From positions 8,060,001 through 8,124,000 of the forward strand of contig OZ038454.1 of assembly GCA_964036195.1 (NCBI GenBank): DNA of 64,000 nt. The letters are read 5' to 3'. The stretch comes from Sphaerolaimus hirsutus. Its lineage: Eukaryota > Nematoda > Chromadorea > Monhysterida > Sphaerolaimidae. The notes below the pieces were generated by a model. It had not been told where the DNA came from and searched no databases. It saw only the letters and a list, made by a program, of their open reading frames with translations. Position numbers and translations under genes: made by a program. Shown here in pieces: positions 1 to 13,500 of the stretch (positions are counted from its first letter, which is position 1; every line of letters starts with the position of its first letter).

Positions 1-2254
1 TTGTGTTGCATCTGCACGCTGGTTGCGCAGCGCACTGCGTGTGCGTGTGGCCGCGCGACACCTCACATTGATGCTATGGCGCTGGCACTCGTCTGTTCGA
101 CTCTCATTGGCGTGGTTTTGTTGCCTCCCTGTGGGAGTTGGCTTTTGTGTGGGGGTCTTGGTTTGATTATTTTTGGTGGATGATTAGTGACTGTTGTGGG
201 GGTATATTCGAGTGATATTTTTGGTTTACTGGCCGCACATTGAACTCTGTTAACTGCGCGCTTTATAGTGGAGTTTTCCATAGATCATTCGGAAAAAAAA
301 ACTTTACTTGTCACACTGCATAGATCTCACGGTGAGTAAATGCGGTGCACAATTTTATCACGTGATTTTAATCATCAAAGTAAACGCCGCAACATTATTT
401 CTACAGCGTTCAGTTCAATCAGTTTATCAAATTTTTGACTTTTTTCATTTAAATATAAATATACGAAATCGATTTCCGTCACACACGCGGCACTTTTCCG
501 CCGCTGCGGTGCAAGCACGGGCCATTCTATTTTCTATTTTCCATTTTGGCATAACGCATGAGCACCCGGAGAGACCCTCACCCCCCCAAACCCCCCGCCG
601 CCCACGTTTTCCGATTGAAGATTCTCATGTTTGAGTGCTCAATTTCTATTTATTTATTTTGCATTCATCCCGTGGGTTGAAGCTTTGGGCGGCTTGATAA
701 AATATGGGAAAGTTCTGTTTATTTTACTACTTTTCCTGGCCGCGTTAACTTAGTTTTAGCAGTCTGTTTTAGATTTCAATGGTTAGCTAATTCAATATAG
801 CGGTGTGATTAGCTTTCTTTTTTTATATTTACCTATTCTAAATTGATCGCAGTTTGCGTTTGCCTCTTTCACGGTTCGGAAAAAAATGTTTTTTTTCTCG
901 CAATTTTATCAATTTTAAATTCGAGCCTTGACTCCCATTTTGCACCGCGTGTTGTTTGTGCAGTAATTTCGTTAATCAGCTTTTTCTATCTATTTCACAT
1001 GCTGCTCTTGTTTTCTGCAAGTATAAAAATGCCACCCCGACACTGAATAAAACACAGAATAAGCACAGCGCAGCGCATGTAGGATTTATTCTGCAGGATT
1101 GTACTTGCCATTTTTCTTTGTTAAAACTAGTGATAGAAAGAGCCAACGTTTCCGGCCCGCGTGCCAAAAATATTGGCGCATGAGTGAAAAAAGTGAATTC
1201 TGCGTAACGTTCCAAAAATGGCTAAAAAAATTCAGAAAATATACCTTATCTCAGAAAATTTCTCAAAAAATAAAATAAAATTAGATCATTCTGAAAAACG
1301 CAGAGAAAATATAAATAAATGCAAGTTTTTTTATAAATATTTTCGTGCATTCAAAAAAGTGATCATCCTGCTTCTCGCTTCTTCTCAGTTATCAACATCA
1401 CCACCAATCTCAGTCATATTTGACATGCCAAAATATCCCCGTGGCGCCATGGTTATGGTTATGGCGCCTTTCCCATCACTAGACCCCCTCGCGCTGGCAC
1501 ACTTCCATTTCCAGCGCCTGAATCTTAGAATGCATGTCTGCATTGCTCTGCTTGAAATGCGCAGATGTTCCACGAGTGCTATGTGATGGACTGATAACTG
1601 TTCGAATGATAAGTGCCCTTTCTCGACCCATTTTCTTTGTCATACGAGCTTTGTCTATTCATTCAGATTGAATTTTTGCAGTGCACTGCATTGTGTTGGA
1701 TTGAATTGTGTGCTGGATTTATCTTAATTCTGTCGCGCTTTCCATTGTCAACACAATATATGGTTTGCAGTTGAACCAGTTTTGTTGGGTTTGTTTGAGA
1801 AATTTGTTTGAGTACATAAATATAGATAGGCACATTTGTAATTAGTTATGTTTTTTACATGAATAGGTACTGATTTATGTCATTGTTATCATGATGTTAT
1901 TTGTCATGATTTTATTCATTATTTTTTTCAATTTCCCCTAGCTAGATATTCTAGAAAAATCTGAAATTTCCATAAAATACGAGATAGAAATTCTAGCATT
2001 TCGATCCTCTAAATTTCGGATACATATTTAGGTACTTTTGCAAACGTATATATTTAAAAAACTAACATTATTTTAACAACAGAAACGGCCGGAAAATGAA
2101 GTGGGTGGGCTGGGGCCAATCAGCGCTTCATTGTGTCTCCGGGAAAAGCTTGTGAAAACGGAGAACTTCCATTTTGGTTTGAGAAATGAAATTCAAATAA
2201 AACTACGTCTGCTGCATTCTGTGCTTCTTGTAGGCCGCTGGGCAGCCCCCACCC
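1..2254. other. Intergenic, no gene recognised
   Basis: I find no coding exon here. Open frames are short, unsupported by splice signals and low in complexity. There is a GCGCCATGG-type short palindrome near 1444-1466, a motif shared with several hAT-like elements further on. The rest is AT-rich unique-looking sequence. Confidence 0.5.
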
Positions 2255-2360
2255 TGTTAAGTGCCATGCAAAGTGTCAAATGTCATGCAAAATTTATATA
2301 TAAAGTCATGTAAAAAAATGGCTTATAAAATGATAGTTATGACATTTGACACTTGATGAA
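2255..2360. mobile_element. Degenerate copy of the introner-like MITE
   Basis: The left part carries CCCTGTTAAGTGCC, CAAAGTGTCAAATGTCATGC and AAAGTCATGTAAAA; the right part carries TGACATTTGACACTT. These are the internal words of the element that forms introns at 14485, 27672, 32462 and 47026. The termini are eroded and there is no exon on either side. Confidence 0.55.
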
Positions 2361-2434
2361 TACAACACATTACAGCGAGCTCGACTGCCTCCAAATGAAA
2401 GGTTTTACACACTGAGCGATTTTGGATAGTGGAA

Positions 2435-2846
2435 CACCGTAATTCCTCGAAATACCCACAGGGGGTTTATTATTTCGCCAGCAAAAGCTGAGAACTGGGA
2501 TAATTCGAGGGGGGTCTATTTTTTCGCCAGAAAATTTTGGAAATTCCCCATAGTCAGACGTATAAAAATCTAACAATTACATAAATGCACATGTGTTTAT
2601 AGTCATATATGACTGTATATAGACATAAACCCTTCCCTAACGTCACTCAATCATCGGTTTTAACGAGTGTTCTGCATTGTACAGATCACAAACTGTGGTA
2701 TTTGTCACGTAAATACATTCTTTTTACATTCAATTTTAGGGGGTGTATTTCGAGGGGGGGGTTATTATTTCCTCAGCCAAATTTTAGGGGGTATTTCGAG
2801 GGGGGGGGGGTTAATTCATAGGGGGGGGGGGTAATTTTAGTACGGT
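2435..2846. mobile_element. TA-flanked MITE, ACCGTATT family
   Basis: It begins ACCGTAATTCCTCGAAATACCC and ends near TAGTACGGTA, with long G runs inside. The family recurs many times in the window as TACCGTATTT...AAATACGGTA. TA at both ends and matching inverted termini suggest a Tc1/mariner-type nonautonomous element. The interior consists of repeated TTCGAGGGG-like words. Confidence 0.6.
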
Positions 2847-2849
2847 AGG

Positions 2850-4855
2850 TATACAGATATTTTTATAAAGTGAACTTCTATCAACAGGAAACCTTTTGGA
2901 AAGTACTCTTGTGTATGAACTGAGAATGTATACTGAATCATAATTCTTTCTTCTTTTTTTGGTTTTGGGGACTTCCATAGATACTCTGTCGCATTCAGTA
3001 TCAGAAATTGGGTGAGGAGAGCTACACATACGATCCGTTATATTTATTTACCAAAATCTGTAAAAAGTGACTTTTTTATTCGGTGGCTCTGTGCTGATTT
3101 TCACTCAAAATGAGCTTCAGTTCATGTACATTTTGTAAGAGATAAAGCCGGGTGCTTACACAAGTTATTGCTTTAGTGTGACATTGGCAATGTTCCATAA
3201 AGCCTGGGGGACTAATGTTGTATACCGCTGTTGTGCGACTGCACTCGTGGGAATTTTCACAGCGTGGCATGTAAAAAAACATTAGGGGATTAATGCCAGC
3301 ATGAAGCGGTCCATGGCGCTTCTGTGGATTGTGGTGCCACACACAACGGCTCAAATGGATTTATTGTAAATATACAATCGTTTCACGAATTACCTATGGG
3401 TGTGCTACCTGAAAACGCAGTAAAAAATCTTTTGGTTTACATTTTCAATTTTGTTAAAAGTACTGAACTGTTTTCAAAGTAAACGTAAACGTAAAGTATT
3501 TATTTTTACTCTGTTTTCTGTACCCACCACAGAGTACAGAAAACGTAAAATACAATTTTTTACTTTTAATCGTCATTAAACATGAGTAAAATACCTTTTT
3601 CACTGGAAAACGTAAAAGTGAGTATAAATAGTACAAATTTTAACTATTTTTCCCTTCTATGCCTTGAAAAAGCTGATATGAAAGCCTATATGAAATACGT
3701 TTTCTGTACTCGCGAGTAAGTGAGTACCGGTATTTTTTTCGGGAGGAAACATAAACGTATTTACGCAGTACTCGAGCATACGTATTTATCGAGTAAACGT
3801 AAATACGTTTTCACAACTAGGTATGTTCATTTATCCCAACAGAATAAGAACTCATCGATAGAAAACGCCAAAAAATGGCGCCATCCCATCCCTACTCCCT
3901 ACCCCAATGAGCAACTTTCTCCGCAATTTGCTGGAGTAGGTACCTATATACCTAATATCAATTCCACAGCTCGCCCTGCTATCATTCGCAATCGTAAATG
4001 AACCTTTCTCATGCATCAAGCTTAGGCATGATCCTGTTTGATTGCTTTCTCTCATGTTCAATCATAACACCGAGTTCAGGATGCTATTTATGAATCTGGA
4101 TCTGAGAGGTGAAATTGCGCATTGCACTTCAATGGCACTTCGAGTGTAGTTGTTAAGGTGGGTGAGAGGTGGGAAAGTGTTGGTGAATGTTTTTGATTTT
4201 CATGTTTTTTTTCTTCTGAAATATTATTTGTTTGTGTCTTGGAATTTTTCTGTGAGATTTTCTGGTTTTAGAATTCTGAATAAATATTTATTCTTTAGAA
4301 AGCAGTTGAAATTAAAACAATTTACGACATTTTTCATTATGTCACGTACTTTTAAGTACAAATGATAATATACTGTACTTAATTGTGATGTACACTCTAA
4401 CGTGTCAATTTGCGGCCACTACAGTGTGCATATTTACCTGTTGTGCCAAGTGCGTTTTTAATATTTCAAATTAAGAATTTTTCATATTGAATGGATATGT
4501 TTTTATTCAAAGGCTTTCAACGCACAATGAAATTTAAGGACTACAAAAACAGCTATTTGAAGATTCCTGGATTCTCATTTTTACTTGCAATTTTCCATAA
4601 AGTTTCATGCCAATAGAACACAAAACATTTGCGTTACACTTCAGTCCATTATATTTACACCTCATAAATATCACATGCGCTAACAAGTGAAACACTTATT
4701 TGTAGCCATTCAAACTGGCAGCTGTAGGCAATTCATTGTCCTTTATTCATGGATTATTAGTATTCATGTTCGTTCCTTGCGATAGTTAATATGACACAGA
4801 TTTGATTCGACCGGTTTTTCGGAATCGGATACCCGGACCCGGGACAAAATGTAAT
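2850..4855. other. No gene; dispersed repeat with GTAAACGTAAA motifs
   Basis: No exon is recognisable. Positions about 3457-3822 hold a repeat rich in TAAACGTAAA and TTTACGTTT words, ending near GTAAATACGTTTTCACAACT. The same words recur at 10640-11095, 35905-36075, 36743-36890 and 37484-37632, so it is a dispersed family. The remainder shows nothing recognisable. Confidence 0.45.
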
Positions 4856-5241
4856 TACCGTATTACCTCGAAATACCCCCAGAAATTTTATTATTTCGCC
4901 AGCAAAATTTGAGGGGGGGATAATTCGAGGGGGGTTTATTCGAGGGGGGGGGGTCTATTATTTCGCCAGAAATTTTCGGAAATTCCCCATACTCAGACGT
5001 AGAAAAATCGAACAATTACATAGATGTACATGTATTTATAGGTATATATAACTGTATAGGTATACACATAAACCCTTCCCTAACGTCACTCAATCATCAG
5101 TTTTAACGTGTGTTCTGTATTGTACAGATGACAAACTGCGGTATTTGTCATGTACGTTCTCTTTACACTCAATGTTAGGGGGGGTATTTCGAGGGGGGGG
5201 GGGGTTAATTCAAGGGGGGGATAATTCGAGGTAATACGGTA
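4856..5241. mobile_element. TA-flanked MITE, ACCGTATT family (clear copy)
   Basis: The left terminus is TACCGTATTACCTCGAA and the right is TTCGAGGTAATACGGTA, a good inverted match with TA at both ends. The interior has CCCCC/GGGGG runs and repeated TAATTCGAGG words. The structure fits a Tc1/mariner-like MITE; no transposase is present. Confidence 0.7.
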
Positions 5242-7083
5242 GCTTGACAAGTGTTTTTCGGACAGGTGTTTCTTCTGTTCCCGAAGGTTCTCGCATCTCT
5301 TACGGAGTGGTTGTAAATCGAGAGATTTTCAACTATCGTTTTTTCAGTGTATTTATTAAACTCCCGAATGTGTCATATAGTTGAACCTAAATATCCCAAA
5401 AAGTGGAAAAAAAGAAAATCACCGCATAAATGACCAAAAAGTGTGCATACATAAATACATACATCACACACATCACTCGAATTCAGCTGTCCCTGATTGC
5501 GAAATTCTACCTTTAGTTTCGCCTCAATCACACATTTTTATTTCGGTGTTCGGGTGTTCTTTTCCCGATTCAAGATGAGGATACGAGCGGAAATGAGTTC
5601 TGGAGCGATACCCTAAATTCAATTAAATAGAACGTAAAGCCCGTGTAAGACATCTGACACGCAGCACATAAAACACCAGAAGTTTCGCAAAATTTCCGTT
5701 TTCGCAAGGTCCATTTCTCGCATGTCGGGCACCTTACATGCGCCTTACGTTCCAATTGAATCTTGGTCCAGAATGTACAGCCCTACGCCCTACCTCGGGC
5801 TATAATACCTATGCTATGCATGCCGCATGGAGGGTGCGGCAATAAATTGAGGTAATTGTGTGCAGAACGGTACGTTCGAGCGCTTCTCATGCTTATTGCC
5901 GTGCAGCATGGCATAGCGTATGATATGATCGATCTTCACCCGCCGGGCGACGACAGTCCGTCTGACAAGAGGGGCACCGGATTTGATTAGCCCGACAAGT
6001 TTTGTCGGGTTGCCCGATTTGTTGGGTTTGAAATTCTTTTATGTTTGAGTTAATTTGGTTGTGATTGGAAGACAATTTCGGATGTGTGCGGCGAAAGATT
6101 TCGGTTATGATAATCGGGCTGCCCGAAAACGCACGTCGGGCTGATCGAGTTACGTTCTACCAAAACGATTGGGTCTGTTAGAAAACCCATCACAAAGTGC
6201 GACGAGCTCAGAAATCGCTCAAAATGTATGGGTGTTATTGTAAAGTGGGCTTTAAGTGGCGTTTAAGCAATCATGCGCTCATTAATATTTATTTCTAATT
6301 GTTCACATGAATTATTGATTGGGAGTTCCATACGGTGGGAATATTTCGAAGCTTCCACTATTCAATGGCTGTTGGGTTGGGTAATCATTCAGTTACGTAA
6401 TAAGGTATGCTGTTTAATTGCATCGACATTCATTAGCGTGTGATACGATGGCGTAAATAGGCACAGCTGCACAGCTGACACAATTCACTCATTATTACCA
6501 TTCTCATTTACTCGTTAGCTCACAATTTACTGACTATTCTGACAATTTCACACATGTCATCGGACATTGCCGAGTAGGTAGATTTTATTCAAATCGAATA
6601 TTAGAAAAGCCAAAAATGAACTTTCGAAAACTACTTTTCAATTTCCATCATAGCTAATGGCAAGTCGAAGCCACAGCGCTATGTTTCTCCAATTATTTCG
6701 CAATTATTGAACACCTTTACTTATTTACAGCGCACCGCACTTGCATGTAATCAGTGGGCATCTCGATTTCCATCTCATGAAATTCAAATTAGGCTAATTA
6801 GAAATAGCTAGGCACGCGGCTCAGCTCAACCCCTACTATTTATTATGAAGGTTTCAAAGAGCCCTCATGTATCGAGTTTCATAATCTAGATGTAAATGGG
6901 TAGATACGTAGATGAAAACATGTTTACTTAGGCTGTCATCAATTGCTTGCACCTCACTAGCGGGAAATTTCTGTGTGCAAACTGAAATTATGTTTCCTGA
7001 GACACTCCACTGGCTATTGGCCACTTAATGATGTCTTTGCATTCTTTTTGGTAAAATTCTGATATCAGGTATAATAGTATAAG
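5242..7083. other. No gene; contains an AGCCCGAC inverted-terminal element
   Basis: At about 5968-6150, GATTTGATTAGCCCGAC on the left is mirrored by GTCGGGCTGATCGAG on the right. The same termini bound a larger element at 38138-39300, so this is a short copy or remnant. No exon was seen in the rest. Confidence 0.4.
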
Positions 7084-7283
7084 AGTAGACTTATGTTGGC
7101 TTCTCCTGCATTTCTGACGAACCCCCCCCCCCCCCCGAAATACCCCCCTCGTTTAACCCCCCACCCAATCAAAATTCTCAGTCTGAAACAATCAATACTC
7201 CCGGGGGGTATTTCGAGGAAATACGGTACACATATTTTTGAAATGGAACGTTCCGAATTTCACCAGAAGCGCAAAATGGTTAC

Positions 7284-8508
7284 TAGTGATGGAAAAGACA
7301 CCGGGAAATATGGCACCGCACCGCAGCGGCACCGGTGCTATTCCTCAGAAAGGGCACCTGGCACCTTGGGCACCGGGAAAAAAATGGCACAGCACCGCAC
7401 CGGCACCGGTGCCATTTTGAAAAAATAGCACCGGCCGGCTGCATAAATATTTCCATGAATTCTTGACCGTTTTTTATGGTTGAGTATTTAAAATGATCAG
7501 AATGATGTGGCGATCACTTTGTGAAGCAATTAAAATAATTACAAATAATATCTGAAATATTTTATATGCTGTAATATACATACCGTATTTCCTCAAATAC
7601 CCCCCCCCCCTCGAAATACCACCTCTCGAAATACCCCCCTCAAAATGGACACTATGAACTTATAACCCCCCCCCCCTCGAAATACCCCCCCCCATTTCAG
7701 TGTATAGAGAATGTAGATGACAAAGGCTCCGGGAAACGCACAACAAATGTGAAAAACAATGACTGCGTTATATTAGAACAGGGTTTATACCATCTACATA
7801 CTTATATAAGTGTATACAGTCTGCAGTCTAAATGGCAGTTTTGCTGCGTTTTTCGACGTCTGTGTACGCTAGAAACAACGATTAAGTACTGGGATTTCAA
7901 AAAAATTCTAGCGAAATAATAAACCCCCCTCGAAATACCCCCCACTCGTTAAACCCCCCCACAAAATTTCCACTCTGAAAAAATAACCCCCCTGGGGGGT
8001 AATTCTAGGAAATACTATAGTCGCTGTTGTCTATGAGTCACTGACTGGGATGGATGTTGTACAGAAAATGTTACTTTATTTTGTCATAAACTGACCATAA
8101 ATTATGAACAAAACGATGAAACGTAATACAAGTGATAACAAAAAACAACAAAATTTTTGTTCCCACTTAAGGAGATTACAAAGTACATTTGATGCGATGC
8201 TTTTTTCCAATATAGACTAAAAACATTTGGGTATATACCTAGCTGCTCTTGTAAATATGAATAAACGCATGCTGTGTATGAAATTTGCCTATAGTATGAA
8301 GACTTGACCGGTGCCTTTCCCGGTGCTAGCACCTTTGGCACCGTCTAAAAAAGGACACCGCACCGCACCGGCACCGGTGCTATTCTTACAAAAATGGCAC
8401 CGGCACCGGCAGGGCACCCTCGAAAAATGACACCGCATCAGCGCCGGTGCTGGTGCCCTTTGCTGCCCAGCACCGGGGCACCAGTTCCACGGTGCCTTTC
8501 AATCACTA
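7284..8508. mobile_element. hAT-like nonautonomous element with GGCACCG repeats
   Basis: The left end is TAGTGATGGAAAAGACACC and the right end is GGTGCCTTTCAATCACTA. Flanking 8-mers are ATGGTTAC and ATGATCAC (6 of 8 match), consistent with an eroded 8-bp duplication. The subterminal regions are arrays of CACCG/GGCACC words. A TACCGTATTT-type MITE (about 7582-8015) is inserted inside. No transposase frame is seen. Confidence 0.55.
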
Positions 8509-10501
8509 ATGATCACACATATATTCTGACATAGAAAAAGTCTTCAGCAAGGTTATAAGGGAATTGCAGTACATTCCAATTCCACACCAATTTCACATGC
8601 TTGCCAAATGACCAGTTTCACAAGATTTAAGATAAAAAATATCAAAGTACAGACATGAAATGCATCACACTGCACCATAAATACAATAGAGGAACAAGTA
8701 CATAATATTTTATGAGTAAAGTGCGATACGCAGCGCTGAGAACAAGCTTGCAGCTAACGCTAGAATATTTTAAAAATGTTTTAAAATTTTTACTATTGCA
8801 AACATACCTATTTATAATGCTGGTATTAATAACATAATTAAGACAAAAAAAACAATTATTAAATTTTTTCGATAATGAAGTGCGCCCAGTAGGCTGACTT
8901 CCTGCGGATGTAAAATAGTTTTATTGTAAAATAATTTCCGCCATATTTTCCCTAAAATACCCCTGGGGGTTTATTATTTCACTACCAAATTTTAAGAGTG
9001 TGGTTTAATGCAAGGGAGCTTATTCGAGGGTTTTTTATTATTTAGACAGAAAATTTATAGTCAATTCAAGGAAATGCGGTAGCTACTTTTAAAATATCCA
9101 CTTCGCTAAACTACCACAAAATCGCTAAACCACCACTTATCTCAAATCCAAGAAATTCGACACTCAAAAATATATTTCAAAATAAAAAAATTTCCCATCC
9201 CTACCCCAGCTCATGTGCCGCCAGTCTCGTGTGTCAGCGATGCATTCAAGCGCATGAATTTCCCGGCTCGCTCACGCTGCGATAGGGTTCTCTTGTCTTA
9301 TATTTATTTCCATATTTGGATGTACCTTTTGTATTTACATGGTGTACTTAGTGTGTATTTTATTTGATATTTTTAATACATAATAAATACATAGTGTACT
9401 TCATGGAAAGTAATACCCAACAAACGCGTACCGCTGAACTTTCAGTTACCATTTGATATCAGAAATACCAGACAAGATATATTTCTGTCATAAATACAGT
9501 CCATGAGTACAAGCATGTAGGTAGTAAATATTTATTCAAATAAAATCTTTTCAAAAATATGATCTTTTGTTTTAACAAACCTCTTTAACAATCCCGCAGC
9601 CTGTGAATATTCCCATTGACAGTTCCAGATTCTTAAAAAGTCTGGTAAAAACTTTCAGACGTCCTGTCAAGTGAGTAGAAAGTTGTAGGATGCTGCTGCA
9701 TGCGTTCCATCGGGAATTCAACACTTTGCCTGGACTTTTTTCACTTGATAAGTTGCGGGGTTGGCATAAAGTTGACAAGTTCAGGTGCCAAAATGTACTT
9801 TAGGTTCCGTTCACGGACCCTGTAAAATGTCAAATGTGATGCTATTTAAGTGTAAAAAGTCAAGTAAAATGCCGCGGAAAAGGTCAAACGTACAATAAAA
9901 TATACAGGGGATAAATTGACAGGCCATTTTAAATTACAGACTTTTGACACTTTGCTTGCATGACCTTTGACACTTTACATGGCATTTTACAGGGTCTGAA
10001 TGTGGCCCAAGTGCTCCTCAAGTATCACCAAAGAAGAATCTAGATCAGATCTCGAAGTAATTCTCCCGTAATCCCTGATACTTTAGTATTAGTTATATTA
10101 GGATATTTATTTTACATAACACATTACGAGTGTGCCCGCAATTACACATTCAAGTTCGGGTAAACATCTAAATATTTAATTGTCTTTTAAGTGGCACCCA
10201 ATTTTCTATATATCAATATGTACCTACCTATTGAAAATATATTAAAACTCAGCTTTAGAGCATTTCACGACAATGTATTAAGCATTTATTTCCTTTGACG
10301 TAAACTCGCTCAATTTCTTTCTCAACATGAAAAACGGAAATAAGTCATTAATTTTTTGTTCCCATTTAATACCTTGACATAAGTGTGCACAATTCAAAAT
10401 GATGTTATTCCCATTGCAGCATGAAAAACTATACTGAGAATGCGATCAAGTTCACTTGAACGACGGTTATTCAACTGAATCTAACTAAAAATTAATTCAA
10501 A
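8509..10501. other. Intergenic region upstream of SPEF1
   Basis: No exon is recognised. It includes an eroded ACCGTATT-type MITE near 8930-9080 and an introner-like MITE at 9812-10000. No clear TATA box was identified upstream of the SPEF1 start. Confidence 0.45.
9812..10000. mobile_element. Introner-family MITE outside any exon
   Basis: Left words CGGACCCTGTAAAATGTC and right words CATTTTACAGGGTCTGAA form an inverted pair matching the intron-forming family. The outermost GTGCC and GACTGCCCC ends are not preserved. It lies upstream of SPEF1 and is not flanked by coding sequence, so the family also inserts outside genes. Confidence 0.7.
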
Positions 10502-13500
10502 ATGTCTATGCCATCGTTGGACGATGAAACCCTGGACGACTTATATTCGTGGTTGAACAAAATAACACTTTCCAGACAAATAAAACAGTTCCCGAAAGAT
10601 TTCGCAGATGGAGGTAAATATTTGAATTTACGCCTATCATAGTTGTTAAAACGTATTTACGTTTACTCGATAAATACGTATAAACGAGAGTACTGAGTAA
10701 ATCCGCTTACGTTTCCTGCCAAAAAATACTCACTTACTCCCGTACTTTTTGAAAGTACACGAGTACAGAAAACGTAATTCAGGTAGGTTATTATATTGGC
10801 TTTTCAAGGAATATCTGAAAACAGGGAGAAAAAAGCTAAAAATAGGGAAAATATCCAAAATAGCTCTAAAACAGGAAAAACAGAGTAACTAGTGAATTTG
10901 AGACTAGAAAAGTTTGAAAGTTAGTGATTTTGGGCGATAATAGGGGCAAACTTTCAGAAAAATACTGACGTTTACGTTTTCCCGGGACAAAAGTAATTTA
11001 CTCACGTTTACTCATAATTTTACTTTACGTTTTCTGTACTCAGCGATGAGTAAATTATAAATGCGTTTTTTCATCAGTATTTTTTATAACATGGTACATT
11101 GGCAAGTTTTAGTTGTTCAGTTGTGTTGAACGAAAATGAATTTTTTTAAACGAATTTTTTCTGACCTAAAATTTTTCTGACTATTCGAAAAAATTCGAAT
11201 TTCTCACATTCGAAAAATCTGTTTTGCGAAATACCTGTTTTCGCAAACCTCTAAGATTTGCAAATTTTCAGTGCTGGTAGCCGAGGTGGTGGCGCACTTT
11301 CTGCCGCGCTACGTGGACCTGAAAAACTTCATGCCGGCGCACTCCGCGCAGCTGAAAAAATACAATTGGGAGACACTGAACAAGTTTGTTGCTTAACTTT
11401 GCTTAATATGCTTCTACTGTAACTGAATTTGGACTGTATTTACTTTTTCATGTGATTTAATTCATGAAAATACGGTAAAAATTTTGTTGAGCGTGCACTT
11501 GCAGTTATACTGATAGAACAATATATTTTTGCTTTTCTTTCTAATGCGATATGAAAAATTACGCCGCAATGCACAGCTACGACCACAACCAAACCCCAAC
11601 ACACCAAAATCGAGTGACCACTGTCCACCCTCACCATTCACCACCCCCCCATTCACCCCCACCCACCCCCCCAGAACAGTGTTCACCTACCTGGACTTCG
11701 CCGTGCCGCCGGGCCTGATGGACAAGTTGGTCAACTGCGTGCCCGGCGCCGCCGAGCACCTACTGTATGCCCTGCGCATCAAATTGGAACTGGCCGTGAG
11801 CGAGCGACGGTTTCATCCTAGGAGAGGGAGACATCGCAGTGCCAGTTCTAATCCGAGATGTGAGGGGGGGGGTGTGGTTTTTGCTTTATGTTGTTTGCTG
11901 GGCCCAGATTCAACTTGAAGGTTAAGGTGAACGTAAGGTTAAGGTTAAGGCACACTACACGCGAGAAAGGGCGTGAAATTGTGCGCTACGCTTGCGTTGA
12001 ATTTTTGACCTGAAGCCGGTAGCGGTACCACACACACTAAATAATGTAAAAATAACCAGTGATGATGGGTAAAATTACACCTGACCTGGGCCCCCCACCC
12101 AGTAAAGAGTAAAGTGGTGTCAAATTGATGCAAAATGTCAATATAAAAAAGAAAAGATCTTATCACTGAACTGTTAATAGTATGACACTTTACATGACAT
12201 TTGTCATATTTGCATGACAATTCACACTTCACTTCACCCTGCGAAGTATAAACTAAAGTGCAAACTGTCCACGCTCAAATCATCTCTCACCCCCCCCCCC
12301 CCCCCCAAACAGGCAACGGCAGCAATTTAAGTCTGGCGGGCAGCGAAACGTCCGACGAGGAGTGCGTCCGCAACGGGCTCGGCACGCCCGGCCGCTCCAG
12401 GCCCAGCAGATTGACGGGCATAAAACGCACGCCCACTGCGAAAAGGGCGCCCTCGTTGACCAAGTGGGTGGGGTTTGAGGGGGGGGGGGTAATTGTGTTG
12501 TAGGAATGGTGGAATTTGAGCAGAGACTATTGATAGTGTCATTTTTGGAGGTGGGCGGTTGAAGTTACCAAGGACGTCTCCAAAATACTTAATTACTTAC
12601 TTGTGGACATATCGATCGACCATGTCATTTACCAGATTTTAGTGAGTAGCGTTTCTTGCTTGATTTTTCCAGCGAGGTGTGTAGATTTCAGTTGAAAGCG
12701 TGCACTCCGTGGCCCGTGCAGTAATTTTGCAATATACAGCACCATATGCTTAAAGTTATTTTTCAAATATTTTGTCAATAAGAACAGAACACCCCTGTTT
12801 TATCAATATCACTTGCAGGAAGCTTGAAAAATATCAGGTAAAATTAGGGTAAAATATCAACTTCGTGTCAATTACCTAGTGTGTCATGTATTATACATCC
12901 GTTTATTCAGTATTGAGTGCCTCTTTATATGACAGACATATTGAAAATACATTTGAGATAAACTCCCCCTTCACATCTAAAATACCAATGATTTATCAAA
13001 CCTTAATCACCGAAATGGCCAAGGCGCTACTCAACCAGCCATGACAATATTTATTACGACAACAGTAAAAATTTGATTTGACAACACGTCAAGGGGCTGG
13101 CCCAACCCCATGAATTCAATCCACCCGAGGGGGCACTCATAAAACGTCCAATATTCCTTTCCGCGTGTCATTTGCAATGAATTCGTGCTTTCTTGTGCAG
13201 TTGGGTGCATCGATGCAAATATGGGCGTGGCAGCGCCAGCGGCTTTCGTAGTGGTGTGAAAATTGTGGCGCTGGCGCCAAACTTTTTCCGTGGCGTTAAG
13301 CGAAATTTGTACCTCTCTCTAAATATGCGCGACCACAAATCACGTACGTACAATAACGCCGGGAATCTGTCCGACATTGATCTTTCGATCTTGTTGAAAG
13401 AACTTCTACAATATTGGCGGCCCGCACACTAGTTGACACATGCGTGTCAACTGGTCCGTGCCAACTCAGATTTCGGTTACACGTGTCGCAGAGCGAACTT

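Noticed and set aside
1-634. Short frames at the left edge as a partial gene
   Set aside because: No family resemblance, no splice signals and low-complexity content.
11796-11801. SPEF1 exon 3 donor GTGAGC at 11796
   Set aside because: A good consensus, but joining it to exon 4 gives an immediate stop; the GTGAGG donor at 11860 keeps the frame.
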